Positions 47,774-59,945 of a stretch of DNA of 64,000 nt are shown one piece after another (position 1 is the stretch's first letter; each line of letters starts with the position of its first letter). Under the pieces are notes generated by a model. That model was not told where the DNA came from. It made no database searches and saw only the letters and a program-made list of their open reading frames with translations. Position numbers and translations under genes: made by a program. The stretch comes from Spirometra erinaceieuropaei (taxonomy: Eukaryota; Platyhelminthes; Cestoda; Diphyllobothriidea; Diphyllobothriidae): positions 757,568-821,567 of the forward strand of contig CACRXP010000001.1 of NCBI GenBank assembly GCA_902702965.1, read 5' to 3'.

Positions 47774-48100
47774 TGTGGTGAGGTACCGGACTAATTTACC
47801 TTTGACAATTTAGTCCTGTTTTCTTTGACCGGATTGCTTGCTTGAATGTGACGAGGAACGACACACCTGTACAACCCGCCTTGCTAGCGTGCTCCGCTGT
47901 CGTGCTCTGTTGTCAGTTTTCTTAACGTTCAAAATCTCTATATCATTCACTGCTCAGTTTTACTGGCCGCCTTTAAGGCTAGGGGCTCGTGAGATATAAC
48001 CCGTTAGTTCGTGAGAACATTACTATTTACGTCAGACCTTCGAAACCTGGCAAGCTAACATGTACGGCAAGCGTAAAAGAATGTACAAAAGCGGTCGATA
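47774..48100 (+). repeat. Probable 3' LTR of the gypsy element
   Basis: Follows a purine-rich AGTAGGGGGGTAC and starts TGTGGTGAGG, as LTRs start with TG. The right end was not fixed because no 5' LTR is available to compare. Confidence 0.5.
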
Positions 48101-48204
48101 TATGTTCGAGAAGAGTTTCATCACTATAATCAGGGATGTTTTATGAACTAAGAACTGCGCGTTGCTATAAGAGCGCTTTCTGGACGGACGCGTTCAGCTC
48201 TTGC

Positions 48205-48520
48205 TATCCTATGACAGCTAATGGTAGACTTGCGCGGCATCTACCGCACTCTCTCCTCCTCCTCCTCCTCCCCACCTGGGTTCGGTGTCATGGTAAAGCC
48301 AAGAACGCTGGAGGCGGGAGAGGGCGCGGACGGTTGGCGCCACAAATATCCGCACCTAGGCGTACCACCACACTTCCTGATCCATAGCTTACGCTGGCCA
48401 GGATGTACCCAAGGAAAAGGAGGCGACGGCACGAATCCAAACTGACGCAGCGTGGTTCTCCACCTGAGCGTGCCCCACACCCCTAATGTTGGCATTAGAG
48501 CGCATCCCCGATAATGCTTG
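48205..48520 (+). repeat. Interspersed repeat family B, copy 2
   Basis: Direct orientation copy: GTAGACTTGCGCGGCATCTACC, a TCC run at 48250-48276, GGTGTCATGG, and the closing TAATGTTGGCATTAG block, which matches AAATGTTGGCATTTG in 52620-52945. Confidence 0.65.
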
Positions 48521-48551
48521 CCCGATCCCGTTCAAGTATCTTGTTGGTGGA

Positions 48552-50662
48552 GTACGTTCACCATATGGCCAGTTTTAGGGCCCCTATTGACATATAAATG
48601 TGCAGTGATTCGCGGTATTCGCGAGGGTTATGGACTACGGCTACCAGCGAATACCTAAAATACGCGAATACTTGAGACGGCTCTAAAAACGCTTACAGTT
48701 GTTTATTTAACTGTTCAAACATCAAATATATCTCAAACTATCGCCCTTGAACATATGAATGCTAATTGTTGCGTTTGCATTGATAGTAGTGATAACATTT
48801 TAAAATTGGTAAAAAAATTCCCATCATAAAAATATATTTAACCGCGAATACAATGAAAATTGTTAGCGGTTATTCTAGATGGCACTGCATAAAAACAAAT
48901 CCGTAAATAAGCGAACCCTCGAATGGGCCGGGGTCAAATGTAGCGGGGTTTGCTGCTTTTCGTTTCTTGCCAAACTAAAAAATGTCCTCTACTGACCGCC
49001 CTTGAAAAAGGACCATCTTGTACCGCAAGACGACAGCATGATCCCTGAAAGAACAAGCTTGCAATCGACATGGTCAAATAAAATTACTACTGTATATGTG
49101 AATCTAAAATGAAGAAAAAGGGTAGCGTGCAGTTGCTTTCGGTACTTTCCTGCTAGGTGAGCGAGATCCTTTTCGATTGACCAGCTGCGTAGGATGAAGG
49201 TATGTTCGCTGATTACGATCATTTCGCGGCGGACATGGGTGGGGCTGAACTTTGGAGGCTAGACAATATAAAAGGATAGCCATTGCGGTAATTACTCAAG
49301 CCTGACGTCTCTGTTACCTATGGAGGGGGGGGGGCGGCACAACGCTAGTTGTGTGCATAGAAGTCAGACCGTTTCCGCCGCCCCAGAAAGTTTGCAGTTT
49401 TTCCGTCTCCCTACAGTTTTTTCTCATCCCCATAATCATCATCATCATCATCATGGTCACACTCCACATGATGACAGATTGAGACCAGGGGGCATATTAT
49501 GCATGCCCACAAACCGATAGTGTAGTTTGCATACCGTAAGTATTTCAATTACCTCCCCAAACAAGAGTGTTGGCTGGAAGCTCTGACGATTGTCATCAAC
49601 CGCATGGCACAGCTGAGAGGACTCCACTGTGCTCAGCACGTGGTTTTTGTATCACACCCCAGTTTGAAGGTGGAATTTGGAATTCCTCCAGGAGTTGATG
49701 CATTTACTTGAAATAAGGTTCATAGGACATAAATTTTCAGCCTGCGCCTCGAAATGCACAAAGCCAGAGAAACGTGAAAAAGCCACTGTAGAATTCACTG
49801 GAGGACAGGACCCCTCTCATTCGCGACGTGCTATAGCAGAGCGCCGATTAAACACGTGCTTAAGCTGTTAGCTAGTACCTCAGTATGGCTAAAACACCTA
49901 TAATTTGCAACTTGTTCTAATACAACATTTTATAGGTATAAATATTATTAACTTAATTCTGTTGAAATGTTCAGCATCCATTTCTAATTTCGAGCAGACG
50001 TGCGATATATGGTAACGGCGATACCCTATCTGCGTTGATCGATACTCGTCTTTTCATGTAATGCACATGGCTGCATAGAAGTTAGTTACTTCTCCTTCAT
50101 TTCGCCACTACGGTTTGTGGATTTTGAGCTCTAACGGAGCGTCGCAGTTCGTGGAAGCCCACTTAATGGCGCCACGCCGGGCGGGCTGGCGCGCCGACCT
50201 ACTGAGTCTGGGAATCAGGCCTCCAGTTTGAGTCGTTCTGTTTGCTCCTGTTGCAACCTCACAGTAGTGAGTGTACTCAGAGCGCCACAGACATGAAGCC
50301 GAGCCCTGATTAGCTGAAGACTGAGGGCAGCATGGTGAGAATTTTTATTCTGTAGCCCGGGAGTCGCTACGGGTAAGGCCAGGGGGATACTGACGACGTC
50401 AAGTCATGCCCGAGAGCAAGAGGGAGAATGGGGCCGACCGCGTTTTTGGATCTGGCGAAGGGGGCTCAAGTGTCTTTCTGATCAAGCGGTCATCAGGTGG
50501 CACGTTCAAGCGGGGCATGGACGGCCGTGACCGCCTGAATGCGCACATGCAGACTTGCGAGCAGCTCGGGGGAAACCCACGGGGTCACTACTTCCCAATT
50601 CTGCAACTCGTCAAGCCCTCCCTTTTGTTGAACCCAACCGCAGTTCTGGGCTGGATTTGGGT
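48552..50662. repeat. Family A long repeat, copy 2, first part
   Basis: Direct orientation counterpart of 9527-11605. It ends exactly at the hAT-like insertion. The frames at 50406-50726 and 50555-50791 overlap this repeat and are not called as genes. Confidence 0.65.
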
Positions 50663-52248
50663 AAGGTTTGGTCCTGCAGCCGCACTTGGCGAATGCTCTA
50701 TGGGCAACCTACCAAATCATTTTTGAGTAGGGGGGATTGCGTTAAAATAGCGTCACTGGATGGAATGAACACTGACCTAACTTCCAGTTGACCATGCGAT
50801 CACTTTCCTCCCTAATCCAGCGAGTGGCTAGCCTACGTGCGTCAACGGATCTACTCCTTTCCGATCCCACTTCGGTGAGTGCGCACGGCTAGGTTACGTC
50901 ACCGGAGGTGCTTCAGCGCTCTGTGCTCGTTGCCCTTAGGAATAATGTCGTTGACGTATCCAGCAAAATTTTACTAATGATCTAAATACACCAGAAAACC
51001 TCGCGGGACCGTTGCTTGAAAATGTACAGAGGCCAGGTTTGCAAAAGACACGGGATATCCGTTTCCATGTGCTTCTTTTCCGCTGTTTATTTACCTACGT
51101 TTCCATTATCAGCGTTATAGATCAACTTGCCGGTCTGTTTGCTGAGACGTTTGCAGCATGGCTTGTTGACCGGCATTAACTGGATGCGGTTCTGCTACGT
51201 ACCTTAAGAAAGTTTCCCCATTTTTCTTTATCTCGTTCAGAAGTGCTTTCGGGCAAACACCTCGCCGAATGCTGTACCATTTCACTGCTGTGATGCGGTT
51301 TGTGTAGATGGAAGTCGCACACCTAGTGACTCCAGTTCCTTCGAAGAAAGCCATGCGGATTTTCATTATCATTCTTACTGCCAGCCTGATTTTGTCAAAC
51401 ACCGCCCCAGTCTAAATCGGTATCTCAGTCTAGCGTAAAGCAGTTCTTTTATCGCAATCCCAGTCGTTCGGATGAATCTATTCCAAACTGTCTTGGGCTG
51501 CGACCAGCTCAGGTCGTACTGGGTCTTTCTACTATGCTCATTCAAGGACCTGTAAAATATGCCCATAGTCGCAGCTTAGTAATACTTTGGTAACCTCCGG
51601 GGGTTTGTCCAACCGCATTCCCTCCTTCTGCGCAGTCTGCCCGCTTACGGTCTGCAAATGAAATAATTAAAAATATTTACTCATCAGGATTTTATACAGC
51701 AGCTTTCAAAACCCTCCGGACTGCGCAATCAACTAGCACTCTACTTCACGTTCAAAAACTGACTCCACGGTTTCATGGGCTACCACTTCCTTTTGGGTAC
51801 CTGTCTTTTAAATTAAATACCCCACGACACACTTACGTTACTTTAATTGTATTGCTGCTTCCTGTGAACATTTCTTCGCTTTCCTCGGCGTCCCCGTATT
51901 TATTACCTGACATTTTTCTTGAAAATTTTGCGGAGCTACCTTGGCAATGCGTTCCCAGTTCCTATTGGTCGACGGCTTTCCCGTCCCATTTTTTCTTGTA
52001 CCGTGCAGCCCAGCAGCTTCCGCAAACTATCCCATATATACCTTTTCATTTTCATATTACGCATTCCAAATTCACCTCTTTTAAACTACCTTTACTTGCT
52101 CGAATATAACTCCCTTTGCCTTTCCACATTTCCGCCTTTCCCTTGACTTGTCCTAAAACCCCACCCATAAAAGCCCTATTACCACCACTCGCGTATTAGA
52201 GGCGCCTAGGGTTTTCCTACCGCCAGTGGTGCTGCAGGACCAAACCTG
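50663..52248. mobile_element. hAT-like DNA transposon, non-autonomous (1586 bp)
   Basis: Inverted ends: the left begins AAGGTTTGGTCCTGCAGC and the reverse complement of the right end begins CAGGTTTGGTCCTGCAGC, with similarity extending about 10 bp further. It is flanked by ATTTGGGT (50655-50662) and ATTTGGAT (52249-52256), an 8-bp target-site duplication with one mismatch. Family A copy 1 has no insert at the same place (about 11605). An 8-bp duplication and CAG-type termini fit the hAT superfamily. Minus-strand frames at 51115-51402 and 51375-51566 show no recognisable transposase, so it is probably non-autonomous. Confidence 0.75.
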
Positions 52249-52513
52249 ATTTGGATTTGTTGACGATACCGTCGCGGACCCATCGAGTACATGAACTTCC
52301 GGACATGGATTATCCCAATGTCGTATTCGGAGATTCGATATCAAGGTAGTGTAACTCACAGCATGGCGCCTTTGTTCAACGCCCCGCTGTCTGAAGACCA
52401 TTCACTTTCCCTGCAGGGGGCTCCATGCTCATTACTGACCATACAGTCGGATCGACTGCAATATGCGCAGACGCGCACATTCAGACGGTCACGGCCGTCC
52501 GTGTCCCGCTCGA
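52249..52513. repeat. Family A long repeat, copy 2, middle part
   Basis: Resumes family A after the hAT-like element: CATGGATTATCCC, CACAGCATGGCGCCTTTGTTCAA and CATTCAGACGGTC match 11670-11870. It breaks off near 52513, where an approximately 2-kb insertion (to 54480) begins. Confidence 0.65.
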
Positions 52514-52619
52514 ACATGTCACCCCCATGGCTAATGCAACACGACAGTTCGACAGTTCGACCGTCGATTTCGACGATGTCCACCGTGTGCCCCACAGACT
52601 GCATTGTGGGAGCAGGGGC

Positions 52620-53200
52620 TGTGACTAGCGCAGGGGTTTATAGTGCTGGTAGACTTGCGCTGCATCTACCTGCACTCTCTCCTCCTCCCCCGCCTGGGCC
52701 CGGTGTCAAGACAGAGTCAAGAAGACCGGAGACGGGGGAGGCTGCAGGTGGATGGCTCGGACGGATCGCCTTGGCGCTCCACTCCGCACCTCCTGGTCCA
52801 CACACCAAAGACCAGGATTTTGACCACAAAACAATGGGGTGGCGGCAGTGGTACAGTTGAGCGACGAATGCCGACAACAGGTTCCGCCAGCGCGCCCCGC
52901 AAATGTTGGCATTTGTTATTGCGCACAGATAACGCCTGCCAGAGTCCGATGTGGCCCCCGTGTTGGTCCAGCGCATCTAACACGTGGCCCGTTTTGAGGG
53001 CACTAATGCAACACGCACCACCCGGCACAAAGACACTCGAACTCCTCTTTCTCTCTCTCTTTCGCTCTCACTCGGGCATGACCTGACGCCGTCAACATAC
53101 GCGCTGACCACGCCAGCGGCCATAGTTGCCTGCACCAGCAATACAAGAAATTCCTCATTCTGGTGCCTTTTGTCTCATGCTTCTAATCGGGACTTGGCTT
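52620..53200 (+). repeat. Interspersed repeat family B, copy 3
   Basis: GTAGACTTGCGCTGCATCTACC, TCTCTCCTCCTCC and GGTGTCAAGACAGAGTCAAGA match the other copies. From about 53025 it continues with a TCTCTCTCTTTCGCTCTC tract and CTGACGCCGTCAACATACGC, also seen at about 55990-56160. Many overlapping frames arise on both strands; none is called. Confidence 0.6.
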
Positions 53201-54480
53201 GCTGGTTGTGTAGCTCGGAGTAATCTATCTACTCTCTCACTCTGTTCTGCTTGCTCCCGTCCACAGGGAATTTGAAGGCGTTGTGGAGTTCCATCAGTGG
53301 AACCGCGCTTTGAGATTTTGTGTCATTCCTTTCCGCTGCGTCCGGGCGTTCACCCATTTGCTTAAAGAGATATTTTTCTGGCTTGCTGGTTCTGGCGCCT
53401 AATGCACAGCCATTACTAAAGACACTACAATCATTTCTCATGACTTAAGCTGACTCAGCACAGCCAGACTAACGCATGTCACGAGCACATGTGCCCCAGG
53501 GATCAGAAAACAGACAGAGTTGCGTTTATCACATGCTGAGGCAAATGCGGTCCGCGGAGGTGACAGATAACCACCCATAATACCAAAGAGCTCCAAATGC
53601 ATGCAGTTAATTTATGTCCAGACGTTTCTATAATCAGAAATTTCACTCCAGAATAGATTATTTGTTTTCGAAAAAGAATTACTTAGCACTGTTCTTGACA
53701 TTTTTATTGGCAGCCGAAAGGCGGCCTTTTGTATAAAGCAAAATGAAAGCTGAAAAATTAACAATAATACATGTGTCAAGCACTTCTTTGCATATAGCTC
53801 TGGCCGACCGAGTTTGTGAGGAACTTTTAGCACAAAGCGTTACTAAACTTAAGATAGTAGTAAATTATGCGAAAGAACATTGCCATCGCAATATAACAGG
53901 AAAACCGTCAGACTAGAAAAATTGGGTGTCATCGCGTGTCACGCGTACACAAAAACACACGGTGAGTGTAAAATGTTCGCGCAGCCGGCAATCTTGCCTG
54001 TAGTGCGTCTGGAGATAGGGCACCTGAGGTGGATTCGGAAATTTGGAGTTTCCATTTCGTCCCCAGGCTTCCGTTTTCTGCGCACGTGAATTTCATATTT
54101 TTTGACATTTCTGGCTTAAAACTACACTAAACTGCTATTATTCGCCGTTTTTTAGGGAATGTACGTACAGCGACCGTATTGGCATCCTCTTCTCAAAAAC
54201 ACTGATAACAGGTAGCACACTTTTTAGCAGTAGTCATGTAGAACTAAATACAAATATGCCTTACCGAGATTGTAAGCGCAATTGTCCAGAACAACCGCCA
54301 TTCGGATAGAAGTATTATTAAGTCTGGTTGCGTCAATTATTCTCACCTGTTAAAAAAGATAACCCGAAATAGTCGGCAAATTCGGCAGCCATTGTAAGTG
54401 ATGGTTGGAAAGAGCCACAAATAACAGCAAATTTTTAGAATATACACGGGCTATCCTTTGATGAACAGGATTACCATAGA
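53201..54480. other. Rest of the insertion in family A; no gene recognised
   Basis: Short frames without motifs. The sequence becomes AT-rich after 53600. No inverted ends were found that would define the insertion as one element. Confidence 0.4.
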
Positions 54481-55440
54481 TGAGTTATTGACACCAGTGA
54501 GATGAGAAGGAACAAATAGGCCACGAGCTGCCTGGCTGTCATTAATAGGGCACGGCGAAAAGTCCCCCCCCCCCGCCAACTTCCAAAGAGGTCGGGGTCG
54601 GAACAGGGCTCGGGTAGGGAGAGATAATGCTAGGGTTAGGCTCAAAAGGGGCAGTATTAGTGTTAGGACTAGAGTTAGGAGGGATAAGGTTAGAGTTAGG
54701 GTAGACTATGAGATATGGGAATACGTATCCCCCGAAATATAGCGAACGACCACCTGTAACACGGCAGTACCAATACCCGTGTTCAACAAAGGCTTTGTGT
54801 TTCCGCTGAATGCTGGTGTAGAGATGGTGGGAGTAATTATCCTCATTTACTGTGTCGTCCCTGAGCTGCAATTATCATGCAGCAACTTTTCAACGTGTTT
54901 TCCGTATTCGTCCTTACCATTATCTACGTGAACTCCCTAAAGGCTACTGAGCGATCTTTTTAATGCAGAAAGCTGCTGCAATGATATTTGAGCTGAAAAC
55001 CTAAGGAATGCAAGACGTTTCCCATAGGACTAAAATAGAAGGATCACTGGCACTCGACAGCACGATAATTCAGAAAATATTTGCCGGTGTTAAGAACAGA
55101 GGAGAATCTGCTTATTTTATTGTTTTGGCAGATTTGAATAATTGATTTGGTCCAATCGGGAAAACTCAGCAGCCTCGTTGGTGACTCGTAGCTCAGGTAG
55201 TTAAAGCGTTGGCTGTACTCAAGCCTTGCCCCTGCTGTTGTGAGCTCGAATCCAACCAAGGCCTCCTAGTTTTGCACAGTCGGGTCAAATGGATCTGTTT
55301 ATATCAATAATCCAAAGATTTTTCTGTTTTGCGGTCCAGATGACAACCAGAAATGTAGAGATTCAAGTTACCGCGCCAATCACAGAACGTGAGCCGGTTT
55401 CCCAAACTTGTCAAGAAAGCAGTACCCCCTTGCATACTTA
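54481..55440. repeat. Family A long repeat, copy 2, last part
   Basis: Matches 12000-12910, beginning at GAGTTATTGAC and including a degenerate TTAGGG-type tract (54610-54710), ATGCAGAAAGCTGCTG and the tRNA-derived SINE at 55180-55267. Confidence 0.65.
55180..55267 (+). repeat. tRNA-derived SINE 1, copy 3
   Basis: A-box-like TAGCTCAGGTAGTTAAAGCG and B-box-like GAGCTCGAATCC, with the same spacing as at 12655-12739. The acceptor-like ends are more eroded here (GTGACTCG against CAAGGCC). Confidence 0.65.
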
Positions 55441-55989
55441 AGCGATGATGCGTTCTCTTAAATGTAAGCAATTTATCAAGGGATAAAACTGTCATTACAG
55501 ACCATCTTCAGGGAGCTAACACGGCCTTTGAGTATTGTATCACTGCCAGAAATAGCTAATATAATTTATCACAACCATCTCCGTCACATGAGCTGCCCTG
55601 TGTAAACACTGCACAAACCTTGACGGTCGGGGGGGGCGTTCTTAATGCAGCTTGCTTTATGCTGCGCGAAGCTACCTGCAAGGAGGCTCTGGGATGCCAG
55701 TTTCTGATGATGGGGAGTTAGATAACATTTTATTCACTTATCACGTCCTTGCAATTAATGATGACTGGTGATATGCAGCCAATCGTCGTCGATACGCTAC
55801 CCACCCTCTTTGGTTCGGAACTCGAACAGCCCCAGGTCACGCACCCTCAGCACGATTGCTCATGTCGCAGAACCACTTCACTCCATCCCAGACGCGCCGA
55901 CCTGAGGGCAGTCGGCTGCTTCCAACAGGGACACACGTGCGTTCACAATCATTTATGTCCCACTTAAACACAGACCGCTCGAGCACAAA
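55441..55989. other. No recognisable gene
   Basis: Includes a G run at about 55629-55635. The short frame 55749-55967 has no motif. Confidence 0.4.
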
Positions 55990-56345
55990 GGAACTACACC
56001 TCGGGTAATGCACCATACAGCCTTCGAAGCCGACACCATAGATTATCTCTTCTCCTCCCCTCTCTCTCTCTCGCATTCTCAGGGACGACTTGACACTGTC
56101 TGCATACGCCCTGATCTTCCCAGCCGCCACTGCCACCTGGAACAACAGCTCAGGGTGCTGTATGGAATATATCTCTAAGTAATCACAGCCGTAGGACAGC
56201 CACGGCAGCCACGTGCTATAAATACTGCACTCCTGGTGCCACCATCACCTTTATCTGCGAATGTCTCTGATGATGGATTCGAGTGAGAATCCGAAACGTC
56301 AGGCAAATAAATTTCTTGTTCCAGTGATCGCATCTTCATCTTCTG
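55990..56345 (+). repeat. Penelope-type 3' region fragment
   Basis: Contains a CTCTCTCTCTCGC tract, then GGTGCCACCATCACC, then CTCTGATGATGG with GAGTGAGAATCCGAAACGTCAGG and CAGTGATCGCATCTTCATC. The last blocks are the tail seen at 20810-20905 and, more diverged, at 15440-15520. No protein-coding remnant is attached. Confidence 0.55.
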
Positions 56346-56640
56346 AACTGGATTGTTTACCAACTGATGAGGTTCAAGCCTAGCCTAACTAATACACAGT
56401 TGATGGACAGATTCTTGACACCGACGAGCTACAGGCGTTTTGGCATCGTTGCAAATGCTCAGCCAGCCTTCGGTACGGACTGGACCATATTGGAGAGGCC
56501 CTGCTCCAGGCACCTGCCACAACACCGCGCCTCTCGCGCGTAGTTGCACGCGTGTGTCTGTGGCCAATCACAGTTATCAAAATCGACCAGTCAAAGCCGA
56601 CTCAGACGCCCTCGCCCAAGGCGCTCTAATGTAACGCCCC
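56346..56640 (+). repeat. 295-bp direct repeat, copy 1
   Basis: Matches 61650-61942: ACTGATGAGGTTCAAGCC, GACAGATTCTTGACACCGAC, TGTGTCTGTGGCCAATCACAG and CCAAGGCGCTCTAATG. In this copy 490 bp separate it from the gypsy body; in the second copy only about 8 bp do. It may be LTR-derived or a 5' leader, but no LTR pair was proved. Confidence 0.6.
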
Positions 56641-57018
56641 TGGACTTGGACAGAGTTGTTTGAATGAGGTGACACTTTTTGCGCGAGGACCTAGGGTGGA
56701 GATGGCGTAGTCGCGTGTCGGTGAAGGTAACCGGTGTCCCTCCCCCTCTCTTCTGCCGATCCCTTTCCCCCTCGTCGTACCGTAACGCAACGTATCGTCC
56801 GAACCGCTCGCCTCCTCACTACATCGGCACTCCCTCGACCCTTCCCTGCAGTTGCCCCCAGCGCTGCGCTCCCCACCGGTTTACTAGCTGGCATGTTGGC
56901 ATCGTCTCTCCACCCAGACAGGTCATTCTACCGATGTAACCGTCCTACTTGTACTATTAACGACTATTATACGATTCCCCGTGCAACCTCGTATTATTAC
57001 ACTTTATCTCTTATTCGA

Positions 57019-57265
57019 CATGCCTTCTTCTTCTGTGTCTATCCCGGCCAAGAGTCCTTCTCGGCGTTCCCTTACTCCGGTGTGTGCTACCCTTGACGTC
57101 CTCGGCCGCTACACTAATGCATACCCCACTGGCGATCGAACGCCTGCTCTCGCGGCGTCGCACGTGTACCATCGTCCGTCTGCCAGCTTCCGCTACCGTA
57201 TTATCCATTCTGTACAGAATGTAATGCTAGACATTCAATATATCATGATCATTAAGATGACATAA
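57019..57265 (+). other. Short open frame upstream of degenerate gypsy; possible gag start
   Basis: From ATG 57019 an 82-codon frame begins MPSSSVSIPAKSPSRR and ends at a TAA. The part after 57127 is shared with 61950-62090. A PBS-like TGGCGATCGAACGCC follows CCCAC at 57130 in both copies. Calling it gag is a guess from position. Confidence 0.3.
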
Positions 57266-59945
57266 AATACTCGATTGTCCACCAGATGGCGAGGTCCTAA
57301 ATCAAGCTAAGTAACACACGGTTACATAGTGGAGGTGAATGGGTTTTGGCACCGTGGCAAATACACAGCCAGCCTCGATAACAATCGGAAACCCACTACG
57401 CCCTATGCTGGAAGCCATGGAATCACTGTAAAGTTCAAGGCCCGCCACAGAATCATCTGCCTTATGCACGTTCTTCGTGGAACTATCAATGGCTCCCCCT
57501 TCCAAAGCGGGGAGATGACAGAGTATTCGGATATTTCAGATGACGTGAGACGAGACTGTGTTTTCGTCCCTGGGATCTCAATAGGTTTGGGGACCTTGAT
57601 TGTGAAATATGCCTCCGAAAAAGGTCTCGCCAACTGGACTTTTCTTATCACAATTTCGTGTGAAGTATGGATGAGATGTGGACATAGATGCAGGAGGCAA
57701 CTCAGGAGATGCTGACCATCAATACAAATAAGTGTCTCAACTATGGTGTCAAGGGTGTACCAAGTATGTTCCAACAACTTGTTGACACGGTGCCTACTAA
57801 TGTCCCTAAAGCCGTCGCCTACTTGGACGAGGTTTTGACCATCGGCAGCACAGATAAGAGATTGCTCCAGAGGCTTGGCAAGTTCATGGAGAATCTCATT
57901 GATAATGGTCTAAAATTAACATGGAAAAGAGTGCGTTTCCTCGAAAGAGAACCTACTACCTGGGACTTGTGGTAAGTGAGGGTCGGTCAGATGTCCGCTG
58001 AAGCCAGGGAGAGTGACTCCATTCAAGAAGCTGAGGGTGCAAAGGAATGAACGAAAACTTTACTCCGTCATGGGGCTAGTTAGTTACTGCGCACCCTTTA
58101 TTGCCGGGCTCGACAGTTAAGGGCCATAGTTGAACCGACTTCTACGCCAGGATACGAAATTTGATTGGTCCACAGACTGTCAGGAAGCGTCCGATAGGAT
58201 CTAGACGATGATTAGTGAGTTAGTTGTGCTTTCACATTTCGTGGCGAGAAAGGTTACGGTCGTGCAGGTTGATGCATTTAATTATGGGTTAGTCAGCGTT
58301 ATCCTTCGGAAGGGTTCGCTGGGTGACATCGTATCCTTGATGCATGTAGTGCAATCACTCAAAAGGCGGAGAGAAACCTCAGTCATACTGAATTAGAGAC
58401 CTCGGCGATCACCTCTGAGAAATTCAATCGGTTCATTTAAGGTGGACATTTCATCCTCCGCACGGATAACAACCAATTAAAGTTTTAGCCGGGCGATGTG
58501 CGGCTAGGAGGATACAGCGATGTAATCCAATTCTTCGGGATTATGATTCACAATCCAGTATGTGCCCTATCAAAAGTTCGAAGTTTTGGACGCCTTGTCA
58601 CGGCTGAGCGTAGGCGAAGAACGTCAAGAAGACGTGGCGGTCGCAAGCCCGCTGATACAAGACAACCACAAGTTTAGATGCCTCATCCGGCAAGTTCCCC
58701 TAACTGCCGAGCATATCACGTAATGCACTGTAGCAGACCCATTACTGCTTCAGGCAAAGAAGTTTATTTTGAACGGCTAGTCCAGTGAAGACAACGTTCA
58801 CCTATCCAAAGAAAGAAATCAAAAGAGACAACTTTACGTCACTAAATACCGTATAGTGCATGGTTTTTAGAATGGTGATTCTAGCCTAACTTCAGCAACA
58901 GGTTCTATTTGCGCTTCATGCCGTGCATTAGGGTATGGACTGCTTGAAAAAGCTGGCCCCAAACCACGTGAATTGGGCTGGAATTGATGGCGACGTGGAA
59001 TCTTTAGTTCGAAGCTGCGACCACTGTGGGGCTCAAGCTGGGACCCATTAAAAGTACTGTCTGTCCCATGGTCGAAGTTGATGAGACCACATGGACTTTG
59101 CCGAACCCTCCTTCAACCGAATGTTTCTTATATTTGTTGACGCATGGTCAAAGTAGCCGGAAGTTTCCGATGTCATGACGTCTACTGGTGACATTATAAT
59201 GAAGTAGATGAGAGAACTTATTTCCAGGCATAATATCACTACAGAGATTGTGACGGATAACGGCACCCAGTTTACATCATCACTGTTTCAGCCATCGTGC
59301 CAGAATTAGAGGATCCGACATGTCACGTCACCATCTTTTCACCCGAAATCTAACGGCCAGGCAGAACATTTAGTTGATACATTCAGGAGAGCAATGAAAA
59401 AGGAGTGCAAATCAGACGCCAAAGTTGACTACCTAAAAGGGTCCCTCATTGCCTACAGAACAATTCCGGAAAGTGGTCTTGGCGGTCAAACGCAAACCGA
59501 GAGTTTTTAGGTCGGCAGTCTGACGCACGATTGCTGCATCTGGGACCAGAGGTCCGTCACGACACTATTTTCGGGACGGAGAAAAGTTGTTTGCCCGTCA
59601 TTACAAACCTGGAGAGAAGCCGGAGGTAGAGGGTATTATAAAAAAGCCCAGAAGCATGATATTCGAGGTAGAAACATCGTTTGAGACAATCGGAAGGCAC
59701 GCGAGCTACCGCAGTCACGGTGTCACTACAGATGACCAAGTAGCAATCGATCTGCTACGTGATACCTTCGAGGTCCCGACCCCCAGGTTAGACTGTCATC
59801 CAGCACCAACTGCCATCCGTAGGAGCCACAAAGGAACTTATCCTGGACCTGAGGCGGAAGAGGTGGTAGGTCCACTTTTCAAAGGCGTGAGGGGATATGG
59901 AAAACGAAAACGAAGTGGAGTAACGGCCTAAGGCGAAAGGAAGGA
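57127..59945 (+). pseudogene. Degenerate Ty3/gypsy polyprotein, copy 1
   Basis: A different gypsy lineage from the 43.9-48.1 kb element. The reverse transcriptase remnant (about 57630-57980) has TINTNK, GVKGVPSMFQQL and AYLDEV, where the catalytic pair would be Asp-Asp. RNase H traces (58130-58330) have DTKFDWSTDC and VDAFNYGLVSVILRKG. Integrase traces (58870-59480) have CDHCG, HMDFAEP, TDNGTQFTSSLF and HPKSNGQAEH. A final open frame (59587-59931) contains DDQVAIDLLRDTFEVP. Many stops and shifts make it non-functional. It ends at a purine-rich GCGAAAGGAAGGAG followed by TG, where a 3' LTR might begin. Confidence 0.75.

Larger units (their letters stand above)
43855..48100 (+). mobile_element. 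Ty3/gypsy retrotransposon, 5'-truncated and inactive
   Basis: Order gag, protease, reverse transcriptase, RNase H, integrase, then a purine-rich tract and a probable 3' LTR. This order (integrase after RNase H) defines Ty3/gypsy. The first part of gag and any 5' LTR are missing. One internal gag stop, three polymerase stops and one single-base deletion make it inactive, yet the long integrase frame is intact. The right boundary is approximate. Confidence 0.8.

Noticed and set aside
52290..53090. Several overlapping frames (up to 189 codons) on both strands
   Set aside because: They fall in family A and B repeats, overlap in many frames and have no domains or conserved start.
57329..57715. 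128-codon frame shared by both tandem gypsy copies as a host gene
   Set aside because: Its conservation reflects duplication of the element; an equally open frame lies on the opposite strand (57403-57777), and RT traces overlap the end in another frame.
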